Shown here in pieces: positions 35,607 to 44,700 of a stretch of 64,000 nucleotides of DNA. The notes beneath the pieces were generated by a model, which was given only the letters and a program-made list of their open reading frames with translations, was not told the origin of the DNA and searched no databases. The DNA is from Shimia sagamensis. GTDB lineage: Bacteria; Pseudomonadota; Alphaproteobacteria; Rhodobacterales; Rhodobacteraceae. Both the position numbers and the translations under genes were made by a program. The stretch's first letter is position 1, and each line of letters starts with the position of its first letter. The stretch spans positions 1-64,000 of the forward strand of contig NZ_FXTY01000003.1 in the NCBI RefSeq assembly GCF_900182745.1, read 5' to 3'.

Positions 35607-36149
35607 CTATTGAAAGTTGCCTGGTTCGCATCGAAACTAGGTACAAAAAGTAACCCTTGTTGAGCCTGTACGTTCGGAATTTCCCTTAGACCTTAGAAAC
35701 GGCTGAAATCAACACGACATTACCACTTTTTGGGATCACATCTCACGTGTTTCCGATATGCTTGTAGCCGTGGAGGGTGAACGCTCGCAGTTCCAATTGT
35801 ACCATCGAAACGTCTTTAGCGAATGTACGTATTCACCGCACGTGCCTGAGTTGGTAGATTTCCTTTCGGAGAAGGGCTGCCATGCTTGCCCGGTGATTTC
35901 AATGGATCCACGCGACACATGCGTCAAGCTGTTCTGCTGTGTCTGACATCTGCTTCTCCGAGAAAAACATCTGTTCCGATAGGCCATAACTTACAATCCA
36001 TCCTTCAAAAAAACGAAAGCGCCACGTCAACCCGTTGAAACCATCGCAGGAAGCGGTCATTCAAAGTGCCCGAGATGAGCAGTAGATTTAAACCCAATTG
36101 AGCAGCGCTGTCCGGCTGATCGGCCCGCAATTTCTTTGAGGTCAGATTG
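35607..36149. other. Gene-free stretch of 543 bp
   Basis: Between the TPR regulator and the fucose island I find no frame with both a ribosome site and a recognisable domain. The stretch separates the sulfatase module from the fucose locus. Confidence 0.5.
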
Positions 36150-36400
36150 CTACATTTTGGTGTAATCTTCGAATGCTGTGACCTGCTCGCCCGCAACGAC
36201 ACAGTTTCGGGCCCCGCGCATTCTCGGGTCATCCCATCGTCCCGATGGGCCAAAGGCCAAACATGCGCTCACTTTTAACATGGACCACTCTAGGGGGAGC
36301 TGCTCAAGCGGCTCAGAGTAGAAGTCAGGCACGTGTGTATAGGCTTTGCCCAGGGTAAGTGCGGTTAAGAAAACTCTTGTTAGAGCTTCCTTTGTGCCAC
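36150..36400 (-). pseudogene. Possible truncated gene remnant, unidentified
   Basis: An open minus-strand frame reads coherent protein (ALTLGKAYTHVPDFYSEP, LPLEWSMLKVSACLAFGPSG, NCVVAGEQVTAFEDY) and runs back into the 3' end of the lactonase gene in another frame without a clear start. The composition looks protein-like. I cannot assign a family. It may be the tail of a lost gene of the fucose operon. Confidence 0.25.
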
Positions 36401-37219
36401 CAATTTTAGTCGTGGGTACGCCTTTTGCACCGAGCTCTCAAAAATGTCTCTACAATGGCCTTTCACGGCGTTCTGAACGATTGCTAACCACGCACCATAG
36501 CTGGATGCCAAATTCAGGACAGGCCAATCGGAGCCAAACAGGATGCGAGCAGGTGTGAAAGCTTGCAAAACTCTCTCAATATACGGCGAAAGATCATCCA
36601 GGGCCCACTCAGGGCCTGCCTCAGTTGTCAGGCCTGACAGTTTACAAAATACTTCGCTGCTCTGCGCGATCCTGGTCATATCTGTAGCCCAAGTGTCGAA
36701 ATGACCGTCACGGATCGCGGGTTTTGCGCCGTGATCTATTACAATTCGCAAATTCGGGTTTTTCTCTAGGAACGTGAGGAGATGGCCCAAATGACGTGGC
36801 ATCACCAATGCGTCAAAGGTCAAATTGTGCAGCGCCATGGCCTCCAGTGCCGGTCGCAGATTGTCTTTGAGCATCCAAGCATCATCCTTGATGTCCTGTA
36901 TCATTGGTCGGAAGCCAACAAGCTTGGGATGCTGCGCCATTCGCTCAATTTTTTCAGGTGCGTCAGCCGCTTCGAGATCTGTCCATCCCACAACGCCGAA
37001 GATCCAATCGTGTTCATCGGCCAGCGCCAGGAGATATTCCGTTTCCGCCTCTGTATCCGCTGCCTGCACAGCAATTGTGCCATCGACCCCCGCAGTCTCG
37101 AGAAGTGGTCTCAGATCCTTGGGGCCAAAGTCCCGATAAAGTGGCTGCAAGTCCGGTGTAAGCCAACTGTAATCACCACGCGCAAGCTTCCAGAAATGCT
37201 GGTGGGCATCGATTTTCAT
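36380..37219 (-). CDS. L-fuconolactone hydrolase (COG3618 amidohydrolase)
   Basis: This 279-aa TIM-barrel lactonase has metal motif DAHQHFWK at residues 4-11, the AAD(T)EAETEYLLALAD block, GFRPMIQD, MPRHLGHL, IDHGAKP and a C-terminal LFGSDWPV whose Asp is the expected base. It hydrolyses sugar lactones; with fucose dehydrogenase and fuconate dehydratase genes nearby, L-fucono-lactone to L-fuconate is the natural role. An AGGAGACCAGC site precedes the start. It lies 35 bp downstream of the IclR gene on the same strand and probably shares its transcript. Confidence 0.87.
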   Translation of the reverse strand: MKIDAHQHFWKLARGDYSWLTPDLQPLYRDFGPKDLRPLLETAGVDGTIAVQAADTEAETEYLLALADEHDWIFGVVGWTDLEAADAPEKIERMAQHPKLVGFRPMIQDIKDDAWMLKDNLRPALEAMALHNLTFDALVMPRHLGHLLTFLEKNPNLRIVIDHGAKPAIRDGHFDTWATDMTRIAQSSEVFCKLSGLTTEAGPEWALDDLSPYIERVLQAFTPARILFGSDWPVLNLASSYGAWLAIVQNAVKGHCRDIFESSVQKAYPRLKLVAQRKL

Positions 37220-37254
37220 GTGCTGGTCTCCTGTGTGCGGCGCCGCAACGCGGC

Positions 37255-38052
37255 CTAGATCGTCGCAGTGAACTCAGGTGGGTTGCCGCCGTAAATCTCG
37301 GTCAACTCGCGCGCCAGAGCACCATACATCTCGACAATGTCTTCCAAGCTAGGCACGTCAAGGTCGTCCACCCGCTCCAAGTAGGGACACGACAGGACTG
37401 CCGCAGCATGACCGGACGGGCCAAAGATAGGGAAAGCGATGTTGGTTACGCCAATGGCCGTTGCTGAGGGCATTTTTTCATAACCAACCGCGCGAATGCG
37501 CTGGATATGGGCGTCAAATTCTGCGCGATTCAAGGCCGGTTCCCCAATCGCTTGTCTGTGCTGCGCAATCAGGTCTTCTAGCTCTTCATCTGAGCGAAAC
37601 GCAGCCAGAACTCGCCCTGTACCAGTGTTCCACAGGCCAACAACTGTACCGGTTTTTAGCGCCAGACCCCAGTTGCCCGGCGACTCCGCAGAGGCGACAA
37701 TCACCACGTCACCGTTGCTTTCCATACCCATATGGCACGATTGCCAGGCCTTGCGGGTGATAGCGCGCATGCGAGGCAAAGCGGCCTCAATCACGCGCCC
37801 GATGGGCGGGTGACGTTGGCTGATTGAAAACATCTTGAGGCTTAATGCATAGCGGTCGCCTGACAGGGAGCGGATCACATAACCGCGCCGCACAAGTGTG
37901 GACAGCATTCGATAGATCTCGCTTGGAGACCGTTCCAGCGACTTCGCTACTTCGCCTTGGGTCAACCCCTCGCCATGGCTGGCGAGCAATTCAATAATGT
38001 CCAATCCCTTTTCCAGCGCTGGTGCGCGGTACTTATCATCTTTCTCGGCCAT
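37255..38052 (-). CDS. IclR-family transcriptional regulator
   Basis: This 265-aa regulator has an N-terminal winged HTH (about 10-75: ALEKGLDIIELLASHGEGLTQGEVAKSLERSPSEIYRMLSTL, then GDRYALSLKMF) followed by an IclR effector domain (about 90-255). ACAGGACAGGGT precedes the ATG. It is transcribed away from the ABC importer gene cluster at 38.2 kb. It likely controls both directions, with a fucose-derived acid as effector. Confidence 0.93.
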   Translation of the reverse strand: MAEKDDKYRAPALEKGLDIIELLASHGEGLTQGEVAKSLERSPSEIYRMLSTLVRRGYVIRSLSGDRYALSLKMFSISQRHPPIGRVIEAALPRMRAITRKAWQSCHMGMESNGDVVIVASAESPGNWGLALKTGTVVGLWNTGTGRVLAAFRSDEELEDLIAQHRQAIGEPALNRAEFDAHIQRIRAVGYEKMPSATAIGVTNIAFPIFGPSGHAAAVLSCPYLERVDDLDVPSLEDIVEMYGALARELTEIYGGNPPEFTATI

Positions 38053-38150
38053 ACCCTGTCCTGTTTATAAGTCTTTTAGGCCCCATAGCAGAGGTCTTGG
38101 GTGTCCTTATAGGGGAGTTTTGCCCTGGGGGAGCTGCAAGTCAAGCTTGA

Positions 38151-38181
38151 TTTGTATCTGAATAAATGTTTTACATACAAA
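38151..38181. promoter_or_regulatory. Candidate IclR operator
   Basis: Inverted repeat TTTGTAT (38151-38157) and ATACAAA (38175-38181) are separated by a 17-nt A/T-rich spacer. The repeat lies in the 181-bp divergent interval between the IclR gene and the fucose-island importer, about 50 bases before the importer's first start codon. Position and symmetry suit the local regulator, but binding is not proven. Confidence 0.5.
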
Positions 38182-38233
38182 CATAGGCCGCTGGGAGGGT
38201 GGTCGCAAAGACAAGCATCTCAGGGAGGATCTG

Positions 38234-39556
38234 ATGCGAAAATCGAATGCTTTAAGGGGTTTGATGGCGTGTTCCGCGCTGGTCGCCGCCGCCGAATCGG
38301 CGCTGGCTGCGGACTGGGGCGATCACTCTGGCGTGACCATCGAGGCCAAACTGATTGGTGGTCAGCAATATGAAGGGCTTTATGGCCGCATTGCGGACTG
38401 GGAGGCTGCAACCGGTGCAAAGGTGGAGATTATTTCCAAGAAGAGCCACTTTGAGATCGACAAAGAGATCAAATCGGACATGGCAGCGGGCACCACAAAC
38501 TGGTGTGTTGGCTCCAACCACTCGTCTTTCGCGCCACAGTATGAAGGGCTTTATGCGGACCTGAATGATCTGGTGCCTGCCGATGTGGTGGCGGAGTTTG
38601 TACAGGGCAATATCGGCGCGTCCACGGTTGGCGGGGAACTCTTGATGCTGCCGCGCGCTCAGTTTGATGTTTCTGTGCTCTACTACCTGAAATCGAACTA
38701 TGAAGACGCCGACAAAGCCGCAGCCTTTAAGGCGGAATACGGCTACGATCTCGCTGTTCCGGAAACCTGGGAGCAGGTCAAAGACCAATCAATCTTCTTT
38801 GCTGATCCGCCAAATTTCTATGGCACGCAATATGCAGGCAAAGACGAAGCCATCGTGGGGCGTTTCTATGAGATGGTAGTGGCCGAAGGTGGCAACTATT
38901 TGGACGAAAACAAAAAGCCGATCTTCAACTCTGATGCGGGGCAGCGCGCCTTGCAGTGGTTTGTCGATCTCTACGAGGCCAAAGCTGTTCCGGCAGGCAC
39001 TACCAGTTACGTTTGGGATGATCTGGGACAGGGCTTTGCCTCCGGCACTGTGGCGCTGAACTTGGATTGGCCGGGTTGGGCTGGTTTTTTCAATGATCCA
39101 GACTCTTCTAAAGCTGCTGGTAACGTGGGTGTTGCTGTTCAGCCAATGGGCTCCGTGACTCGCACGGGTTGGTCAGGCCACCATGGTTTTTCGGTCACCA
39201 ATGACTGCGCCAACAAAGAGGCCGCTGCCTCCCTGGCGATGTTCCTGACCAGCGAAGAAAGCCAGCTTGCGGAAAGCGCTGGGGGCTCACTGCCAACCCG
39301 TACTGCCGTGTGGGAGGCCAATGTGGCCGCTGCCAAGGCGGGGGATGATCCGTTCCGTGCCGAGGCGCTTGCGGCCTTTGCTGAAGGCGCCAAATACGCC
39401 TTTGCCGTGCCGCCAATCCCAGAGTGGGGTGAAAGCACAAACATTGTCTTCCCGGAGCTGCAAGCCGCGATTGTGGGCGACAAAACCGTGAAAGAAGCGT
39501 TGGACGATGCGGCAGAAGCCGTGGACGAGCTTATGCGCGAGTCTGGCTACTACTAA
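38234..39556 (+). CDS. ABC transporter solute-binding protein, fucose island
   Basis: This 440-aa family 1 (MalE-like) binding protein has a signal peptide ending ESALA near residue 25. AGGGAGGATCTG precedes the ATG. Sequence blocks include GGQQYEGLYGRIADWEAATGAKVEI, EIDKEIKSDMAAGTTNWCVG, LNLDWPGWAGFF and MFLTSEESQLAESAGGSLPTRT. It is the first gene of a run with two permeases and an ATPase followed directly by fucose-pathway genes, so L-fucose or a fuco-oligosaccharide is the likely ligand. Confidence 0.93.
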   Translation: MRKSNALRGLMACSALVAAAESALAADWGDHSGVTIEAKLIGGQQYEGLYGRIADWEAATGAKVEIISKKSHFEIDKEIKSDMAAGTTNWCVGSNHSSFAPQYEGLYADLNDLVPADVVAEFVQGNIGASTVGGELLMLPRAQFDVSVLYYLKSNYEDADKAAAFKAEYGYDLAVPETWEQVKDQSIFFADPPNFYGTQYAGKDEAIVGRFYEMVVAEGGNYLDENKKPIFNSDAGQRALQWFVDLYEAKAVPAGTTSYVWDDLGQGFASGTVALNLDWPGWAGFFNDPDSSKAAGNVGVAVQPMGSVTRTGWSGHHGFSVTNDCANKEAAASLAMFLTSEESQLAESAGGSLPTRTAVWEANVAAAKAGDDPFRAEALAAFAEGAKYAFAVPPIPEWGESTNIVFPELQAAIVGDKTVKEALDDAAEAVDELMRESGYY

Positions 39557-39567
39557 GCCTTCTCTCA

Positions 39568-39600
39568 GGTTCAAAGGCAGGGTTAGACTGCCTTTGAACC
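39568..39600 (+). terminator. Intercistronic hairpin after binding-protein gene
   Basis: A 13-bp perfect stem GGTTCAAAGGCAG/CTGCCTTTGAACC with a 7-nt loop lies between the binding-protein and permease genes. No T-run follows. It is probably a partial terminator or 3' stabiliser that boosts binding protein over membrane subunits, as at 12.3 kb. Confidence 0.65.
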
Positions 39601-39627
39601 AACTCTCAATTCAAACAAAGGTGCGAA

Positions 39628-40521
39628 ATGACCCGTCGCCGCTTGCCTGAGTGGTTAGTCTTGCTGTTGCCTGCGATCATTGTGATTGCCGCAGTGGTGC
39701 TGATCCCACTCCTCTTCTCGCTCTATTCCAGCTTTACGCCCTATAAGCTGACCCGCCCGTCGACCCTTTGGAAATGGGTGGGCACCTACAACTATGAAAA
39801 GATTCTGAGCGACGCGAAGTTCTGGGCAGCCTTTGGCCGCACCGTGCTGTTCCTGACCATCGTCTTGAACGTGGAATTACTTCTCGGTCTCGGCATCGCC
39901 TTGATGATGAACAAGGTGACCTGGGGCCAGCGCACCCTGCGCACCATTCTGATGTTCCCGATGATGTTTTCGCCCATTCTTGTGGGTTTTCAATTCAAAT
40001 TCATCTTCAACGACAACATTGGCCTCGTGAACAACGCCTTGCAATCCATGGGGTTCAATGTCGCGCTGCCTTGGTTGGTGGATGGCAAGCTGGCGATGTT
40101 CTCAATCATGTTTGCTGAGATCTGGATGAGCACGTCGGTGTTTGCAATTTTGATCCTTGCGGGCCTGTTTGCCATGCCGCGGGATCCGCTGGAGGCGGCC
40201 AAAGTGGACGGTTGTACCCCATGGCAGAGTTTCCGCCATATTACGCTGCCGTTTCTGATGCCGTTTATCTACATCGCGATGACCATCCGCAGCCTCGACG
40301 TGGCCCGCGCCTATGACATCGTGCAGATCATGACTGGCGGCGGTCCGGCCCGGCGCACCGAGCTTCTTTGGACGCTGATGAGCCGCACTGGTTATGTGGA
40401 CGCCCGTATGGGGCTGGCCAACGCAATGGGGTACGTCTCCATTCTGCTGTCGATCCTCTTCACCATCTATTTTTTCCGCAAGCTGAGCGCCGCGCGTGCT
40501 GAGCTGGGCATGGCGGGGTAA
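39628..40521 (+). CDS. ABC transporter permease (MalF-like)
   Basis: This 297-aa permease has about six membrane segments, the first at about 10-32 (LVLLLPAIIVIAAVVLIPLLF). The EAA loop is EAAKVDGCTPWQSFRHITLPFLMP. It has a standard short periplasmic region, unlike the long insertion in the 12.4-kb permease. AAAGGTGCGAA precedes the ATG. It forms the channel with the next gene. Confidence 0.93.
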   Translation: MTRRRLPEWLVLLLPAIIVIAAVVLIPLLFSLYSSFTPYKLTRPSTLWKWVGTYNYEKILSDAKFWAAFGRTVLFLTIVLNVELLLGLGIALMMNKVTWGQRTLRTILMFPMMFSPILVGFQFKFIFNDNIGLVNNALQSMGFNVALPWLVDGKLAMFSIMFAEIWMSTSVFAILILAGLFAMPRDPLEAAKVDGCTPWQSFRHITLPFLMPFIYIAMTIRSLDVARAYDIVQIMTGGGPARRTELLWTLMSRTGYVDARMGLANAMGYVSILLSILFTIYFFRKLSAARAELGMAG

Positions 40522-40526
40522 GGCAC

Positions 40527-41390
40527 ATGGACCGCAATCAATCTCACCGCAATCGCCGCCGCGTGCTCAAGACGCTGCACCTCACCGCTCTCTTCCTAAC
40601 CATGATGATCATCTGCATCCCCGGCCTGTGGATCGTGTTGAATTCGTTTCGCCCCACGGTGGAGATCATGGCCAAACCGCCGGTTTGGGTGCCAAGCTTT
40701 ACACTGGATCACTACCGCGCGATGTTTGCAGGCGCCGGCGAAGGCGGCGTGCCGGTCTTCAGCTACTTCCGCAACTCGCTGATCGTGTCGGTAACCTCAA
40801 CCCTGATCGCCATCCTGATTGGCATGTCCGGCGGCTATGCCTTTGCGCGCTACCGGTTCAAAGGCAAAAACGGCTACTTTGTTGGGCTGATGTTGTTCCG
40901 GGCTGTACCTGGCGTGGCGCTTTCCCTGCCGCTGTTCATCGTGTTTGCCAAGGTCGGTATCATCGACACGCATTTTGGCCTGATCCTGGCCTATGTGGCG
41001 ATGAATGTGCCCTTCACCATCTGGCTCACCGACGGCTTCTTTCGCCAAATCCCAAAGGAGTTGCATGAGGCGGCAGAAATCGACGGTTGCACCCGCTGGC
41101 AGGCGTTCTGGCAAGTGGAATTCCCGGTTGCCCGTTCTGGTGTGGCCTCCGCTGCGATCTTTGCTTTCCTCACCTCTTGGAACGAGTTTGCGCTGGCGTC
41201 ACAGCTGACGCGCTCGGTGGGCTCCAAAACAATGCCAGTTGGCCTGTTGGACTTCACCGCGGAATTCACCATCAACTGGGGCGGCATGTGCGCCTTGGCG
41301 GTCCTGATGATCGTCCCCGCCCTGATCCTTACCTTCATTGTGCAGAAACACTTGATCGCCGGCCTGACCTTCGGCGGCGTCAAAGGATAA
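40527..41390 (+). CDS. ABC transporter permease (MalG-like)
   Basis: This 287-aa permease starts 5 bp after the preceding stop. The first membrane segment is at about 14-36, and the EAA-type loop is HEAAEIDGCTRWQAFWQVEFPVA. The C-terminus HLIAGLTFGGVKG is the MalG-type tail. It is the partner of the upstream permease in the fucose-island importer. Confidence 0.93.
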   Translation: MDRNQSHRNRRRVLKTLHLTALFLTMMIICIPGLWIVLNSFRPTVEIMAKPPVWVPSFTLDHYRAMFAGAGEGGVPVFSYFRNSLIVSVTSTLIAILIGMSGGYAFARYRFKGKNGYFVGLMLFRAVPGVALSLPLFIVFAKVGIIDTHFGLILAYVAMNVPFTIWLTDGFFRQIPKELHEAAEIDGCTRWQAFWQVEFPVARSGVASAAIFAFLTSWNEFALASQLTRSVGSKTMPVGLLDFTAEFTINWGGMCALAVLMIVPALILTFIVQKHLIAGLTFGGVKG

Positions 41391-41395
41391 CGGAA

Positions 41396-42484
41396 ATGAC
41401 CGAAGTAACCCTTTCCAAAGTCGTCAAGAAATATGGCCAGCACCAGGCGGTGCATGGCATTGATCTGGACATTCAAGACGGTGAGTTTGTTGTGCTGGTT
41501 GGCCCTTCGGGCTGCGGCAAATCCACTACCTTGCGTATGATTGCGGGGCTGGAAGATATCTCCGGCGGCGACGTGACCATTGGCGGGCGGGTGGTAAATG
41601 ACTTGCCTCCGCGCGAACGCAATATCTCCATGGTGTTTCAAAACTACGCGCTTTATCCGCATATGACCGTGCGTGAAAACCTCGGCTTCAGCCTGAAGAT
41701 TGCCAAACGGCCGGAGCAGGAGATCGTCAAAGCCGTGGATGAAGCGGCTGGCATTCTGGGTCTCGACGAACTGATGGACCGCAAACCCGCCGCGCTTTCT
41801 GGTGGGCAACGTCAACGGGTGGCCATGGGCCGCGCCATTGTGCGCCATCCGGATGTGTTCTTGTTTGACGAACCCCTGTCCAATCTGGACGCCAAGTTGC
41901 GTACCCAGATGCGAGTTGAAATCAAGAAACTGCACCAAAAGGTCGAAAGCACCATCATTTATGTGACCCACGATCAGGTCGAAGCGATGACCCTGGCAGA
42001 TCGCATTGTGTTGATGCGCGACGGGCACATCGTGCAGGTTGGCACCCCGTTGGAGTTGTTCAACAGACCGGTGGATACCTTTGTGGCCACCTTTATCGGC
42101 TCACCGCCGATGAATTTGGTGGATGGGGTCGTTCAGGGTGAAACAATTGTTCTGAACGGCAGTATCTCGGTGCCGCTGCCGGTCACCGCTGGACCACTCA
42201 CCAACGGACAAGCTGTCAAATTTGGCTTTCGTGCAGACAACCTCATGCCAATCGGGCATGCAGTCGAAGAGGAGGGGGCGGTGCACGAGCTGGACCTTTC
42301 GGTCACACTCACGGAACCGCTTGGCACTGAGACCCTCCTCTTCACCAACTTGGCAGGCGTTGAGGTGCAGGCCAAAATGTTCAACCCGCGACCAGTGACG
42401 CCAGGAGAACAGCTGCAGTTCCGCTTGATGCTCGATAAATGTCATGTGTTTGACGCCAAATCCGGCCAAGCGGTGCGGGGCTGA
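41396..42484 (+). CDS. Carbohydrate ABC transporter ATPase (MalK/UgpC type)
   Basis: This 362-aa ATPase starts MTEVTLSKVVKKYGQ just after the permease stop. The Walker A is GPSGCGKST, the signature LSGGQRQRVAMGRAIV, the Walker B VFLFDEPLSNLD and the switch YVTHDQVEAM. The C-terminal MalK-type regulatory domain is intact. It powers the fucose-island importer. Compared with the 9.9-kb ATPase the domain order is the same, but here it is the last transporter gene rather than the first. Confidence 0.95.
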   Translation: MTEVTLSKVVKKYGQHQAVHGIDLDIQDGEFVVLVGPSGCGKSTTLRMIAGLEDISGGDVTIGGRVVNDLPPRERNISMVFQNYALYPHMTVRENLGFSLKIAKRPEQEIVKAVDEAAGILGLDELMDRKPAALSGGQRQRVAMGRAIVRHPDVFLFDEPLSNLDAKLRTQMRVEIKKLHQKVESTIIYVTHDQVEAMTLADRIVLMRDGHIVQVGTPLELFNRPVDTFVATFIGSPPMNLVDGVVQGETIVLNGSISVPLPVTAGPLTNGQAVKFGFRADNLMPIGHAVEEEGAVHELDLSVTLTEPLGTETLLFTNLAGVEVQAKMFNPRPVTPGEQLQFRLMLDKCHVFDAKSGQAVRG

Positions 42485-42487
42485 TAC

Positions 42488-43597
42488 ATGGCAGTAATCA
42501 CCCATATCGAACTGCGCATGGTGGATCTCGCGCCCAAGGTGGAGCGAGTCGATGCCATCCAGTCCTTTGTCTCGCAAGAAACGCCGCTCCTGACGATCTA
42601 TGACAGCGACGGCGCGTGCGGCACGGGCTACAGCTATACTATCGGAACCGGTGGCCCGTCGGTTATGGCGTTGCTGGAGCATACTCTGCTACCACGTCTG
42701 ATCGGTCAGGACGCAGATCGCATCGACGGTATCTGGCGTGACTTGCTCTACACCACGCATGCCACGGCTGTTGGGGCTATAACCTCGCTGGCGCTTGCCG
42801 CCATCGATACAGCGCTGTGGGATCTGCGCTGTCGCAAGCAAAACCTGCCTCTGTGGAAAGCCGCGGGCGGTAGTCGGGATCGAATACCGCTTTATTCCAC
42901 CGAAGGCGGCTGGCTGCATCTTGGTGCCGAAGCTCTTGTAGACGATGCTCTGGCGATGCAAGCGCAGGGCTTTAAAGGCTCCAAGATCAAGATTGGCCGC
43001 CCGCACATCTCGGAGGATGCCGCGCGCCTTTCCGCTGTACGAGACGCAGTCGGGCCTGGGTATGAGATCCTGACCGATGGCAATCAGGGTTTCACGCTGT
43101 CCGAGGCCATCCGCCGCGCAAAGATGTTGGAGGATTTTGGCGTCGGCTGGTTTGAGGAACCTTTGAAGGCAGATGATGTTGCCGCGCATCGCGAGTTGGC
43201 GGGCCGGACTTCGGTGCCTATTGCTGTGGGGGAGAGCATGTATTCTCTCAGCCAATTCAAAGACTATCTACAGGCCGGTGCGGCTTCCATTGTGCAAGTG
43301 GACGTGGCCCGCATCGGTGGCATCACACCGTGGCTGAAGGTGGCGCATCTGGCCGAGGCCTTTAGTGTCATGGTTTGCCCACATTTCCTGATGGAGCTGC
43401 ATCTGCCGCTGGTCTGTGCCGTGCCCAATGCCAAGTGGCTGGAATTTATCCCTCAGTTGGATGGCATCACCGAAGACGGCATGCGGATTGAACACGGCAT
43501 GGCATTTGCCTGCAACGATCCCGGCCTTGGCATCAAGTGGGATTGGGCGCGGCTCGACACACTTGCCAAGCCGATCACCATCAAGGAGGGCATGTGA
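42488..43597 (+). CDS. Mandelate racemase/enolase-superfamily enzyme
   Basis: This 369-aa enolase-superfamily protein has a capping domain (about 1-125) and a barrel with the KIK base motif (GSKIKIGRPH, about 162-171), metal ligands in LTDGNQGF, WFEEPL and VGESM, and a possible His base in VCPHFLMELH. It differs from the L-fuconate dehydratase at 45.5 kb and is closer in length to mandelate racemase/galactarate-type enzymes. It may epimerise or dehydrate another deoxy-sugar acid. It overlaps the mutarotase start by one base, so it is part of the fucose operon. Confidence 0.85.
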   Translation: MAVITHIELRMVDLAPKVERVDAIQSFVSQETPLLTIYDSDGACGTGYSYTIGTGGPSVMALLEHTLLPRLIGQDADRIDGIWRDLLYTTHATAVGAITSLALAAIDTALWDLRCRKQNLPLWKAAGGSRDRIPLYSTEGGWLHLGAEALVDDALAMQAQGFKGSKIKIGRPHISEDAARLSAVRDAVGPGYEILTDGNQGFTLSEAIRRAKMLEDFGVGWFEEPLKADDVAAHRELAGRTSVPIAVGESMYSLSQFKDYLQAGAASIVQVDVARIGGITPWLKVAHLAEAFSVMVCPHFLMELHLPLVCAVPNAKWLEFIPQLDGITEDGMRIEHGMAFACNDPGLGIKWDWARLDTLAKPITIKEGM

Positions 43598-43926
43598 TGC
43601 AGCGCATGGGCATGGTGATTGGCGTAAAGCCCGACAAGATCGATGCGTATAAACGGCTGCACGCCGCCGTCTGGCCTGATGTGTTGGCGCAGATCAAAGG
43701 CAGCAACATTCGCAACTACACCATTTTCCTGAGGGAACCGGAGAACTTGCTGTTTGGCTATTGGGAATACCACGGCACGGACTTCGCCGCCGACATGGCC
43801 GAGATGGCCAAGGACTCACGCACCCAGAAATGGTGGAGTCACACAGACCCATGCCAGTCTCCGCTCGCAACCCGCAACGCCGGGGAGCAATGGGCGATGA
43901 TGGAAGAAGTTTTTCACACGGATTGA
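43597..43926 (+). CDS. L-fucose/L-rhamnose mutarotase (RhaM/RhaU family)
   Basis: This 109-aa protein of the RhaM-type mutarotase family starts MQRMGMVIGVKPDKID. Conserved features are the YKRLHAAVWPDVLAQIKG helix, NYTIFLREPENLLFGYWEY strand pair and QKWWSHTDPCQ. The family interconverts alpha and beta anomers of a deoxyhexose before oxidation. Given its pathway neighbours, L-fucose is the likely substrate. A second family member, at 57.3 kb, serves the rhamnose operon. Confidence 0.88.
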   Translation: MQRMGMVIGVKPDKIDAYKRLHAAVWPDVLAQIKGSNIRNYTIFLREPENLLFGYWEYHGTDFAADMAEMAKDSRTQKWWSHTDPCQSPLATRNAGEQWAMMEEVFHTD

Positions 43927-43930
43927 GACA

Positions 43931-44680
43931 ATGACAAAACCACAAGGCCGTTTGGCCGGAAAAACCACATTGATTACTGCCGCCGGCCAAGGCATTGGCC
44001 GCGCCACCGCAGAGCTTTTTGCCGCCGAAGGCGCGCGGGTGATTGCCAGCGACATCAGCGATGCCGCCTTGGCTGAACTGGACGCGATTGAGGGCGTTAG
44101 CACCTTGAAGCTGGATGTGACCGACGGTCCTGCAGTGATAGAAGCCGCCAAAGACTTGCCCGCGCTGGACGTCTTGTTCAATTGCGCCGGTTTTGTTGCC
44201 AGCGGCAGCATTCTAGAGTGCGACGAGAAAGATTGGGACTTCAGCTTCGATCTGAATGTGAAGGCCATGTACCGCCTGATTCAGCTGACCTTGCCCGCGA
44301 TGTTGCAAAATGGCGGTGGCTCGATCATCAACATGTCCTCGGTCGCCTCATCGATCAAAGGTGTGCCCAACCGATTTGCCTATTGCGCCTCCAAAGGCGC
44401 GGTAATCGGCCTGACCAAATCGGTGGCGGCCGACTACGTGACCAAAGGCATTCGCTGCAATGCGATCTGCCCCGGCACGGTGGACAGCCCGTCAATGCAC
44501 GGGCGACTCCGGGCCACTGGAAACTATGAACAGGCGTTGAAAGACTTCATCGCGCGCCAACCTATGGGCCGTATCGGTACAGCTGAGGAAATTGCCGCAT
44601 TGGCGCTCTACCTCGCGTCTGATGATAGCGCTTTCACCACAGGTCAGACCCACGCCATCGATGGCGGTTGGTCGGTATAA
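43931..44680 (+). CDS. 2-keto-3-deoxy-L-fuconate dehydrogenase (SDR)
   Basis: This 249-aa SDR has TAAGQGIG (about 16-23) as the nucleotide motif, NCAG, catalytic Ser in NMSSVASS and YCASK (Tyr-x-x-x-Lys). PGTVDSPSMHGRLRATGNYEQALKDFIARQPMGR closely follows the KDF dehydrogenase/DHRS6 pattern. It oxidises 2-keto-3-deoxy-L-fuconate at C4 with NAD, giving 2,4-diketo-3-deoxy-L-fuconate. The adjacent hydrolase and dehydratase genes support this assignment. Confidence 0.88.
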   Translation: MTKPQGRLAGKTTLITAAGQGIGRATAELFAAEGARVIASDISDAALAELDAIEGVSTLKLDVTDGPAVIEAAKDLPALDVLFNCAGFVASGSILECDEKDWDFSFDLNVKAMYRLIQLTLPAMLQNGGGSIINMSSVASSIKGVPNRFAYCASKGAVIGLTKSVAADYVTKGIRCNAICPGTVDSPSMHGRLRATGNYEQALKDFIARQPMGRIGTAEEIAALALYLASDDSAFTTGQTHAIDGGWSV

Positions 44681-44700
44681 GAGTTTAAGGAGAACAAGAG

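Noticed and set aside
26060..36149. Glycoside hydrolase, polysaccharide lyase or sulfatase-maturation gene
   Set aside because: I looked for these because the context predicts them, but none of the frames carries such motifs.
40991..42028. Minus-strand open frame of 345 aa across permease and ATPase genes
   Set aside because: It is a shadow of two real genes on the other strand with no ribosome site or domain.
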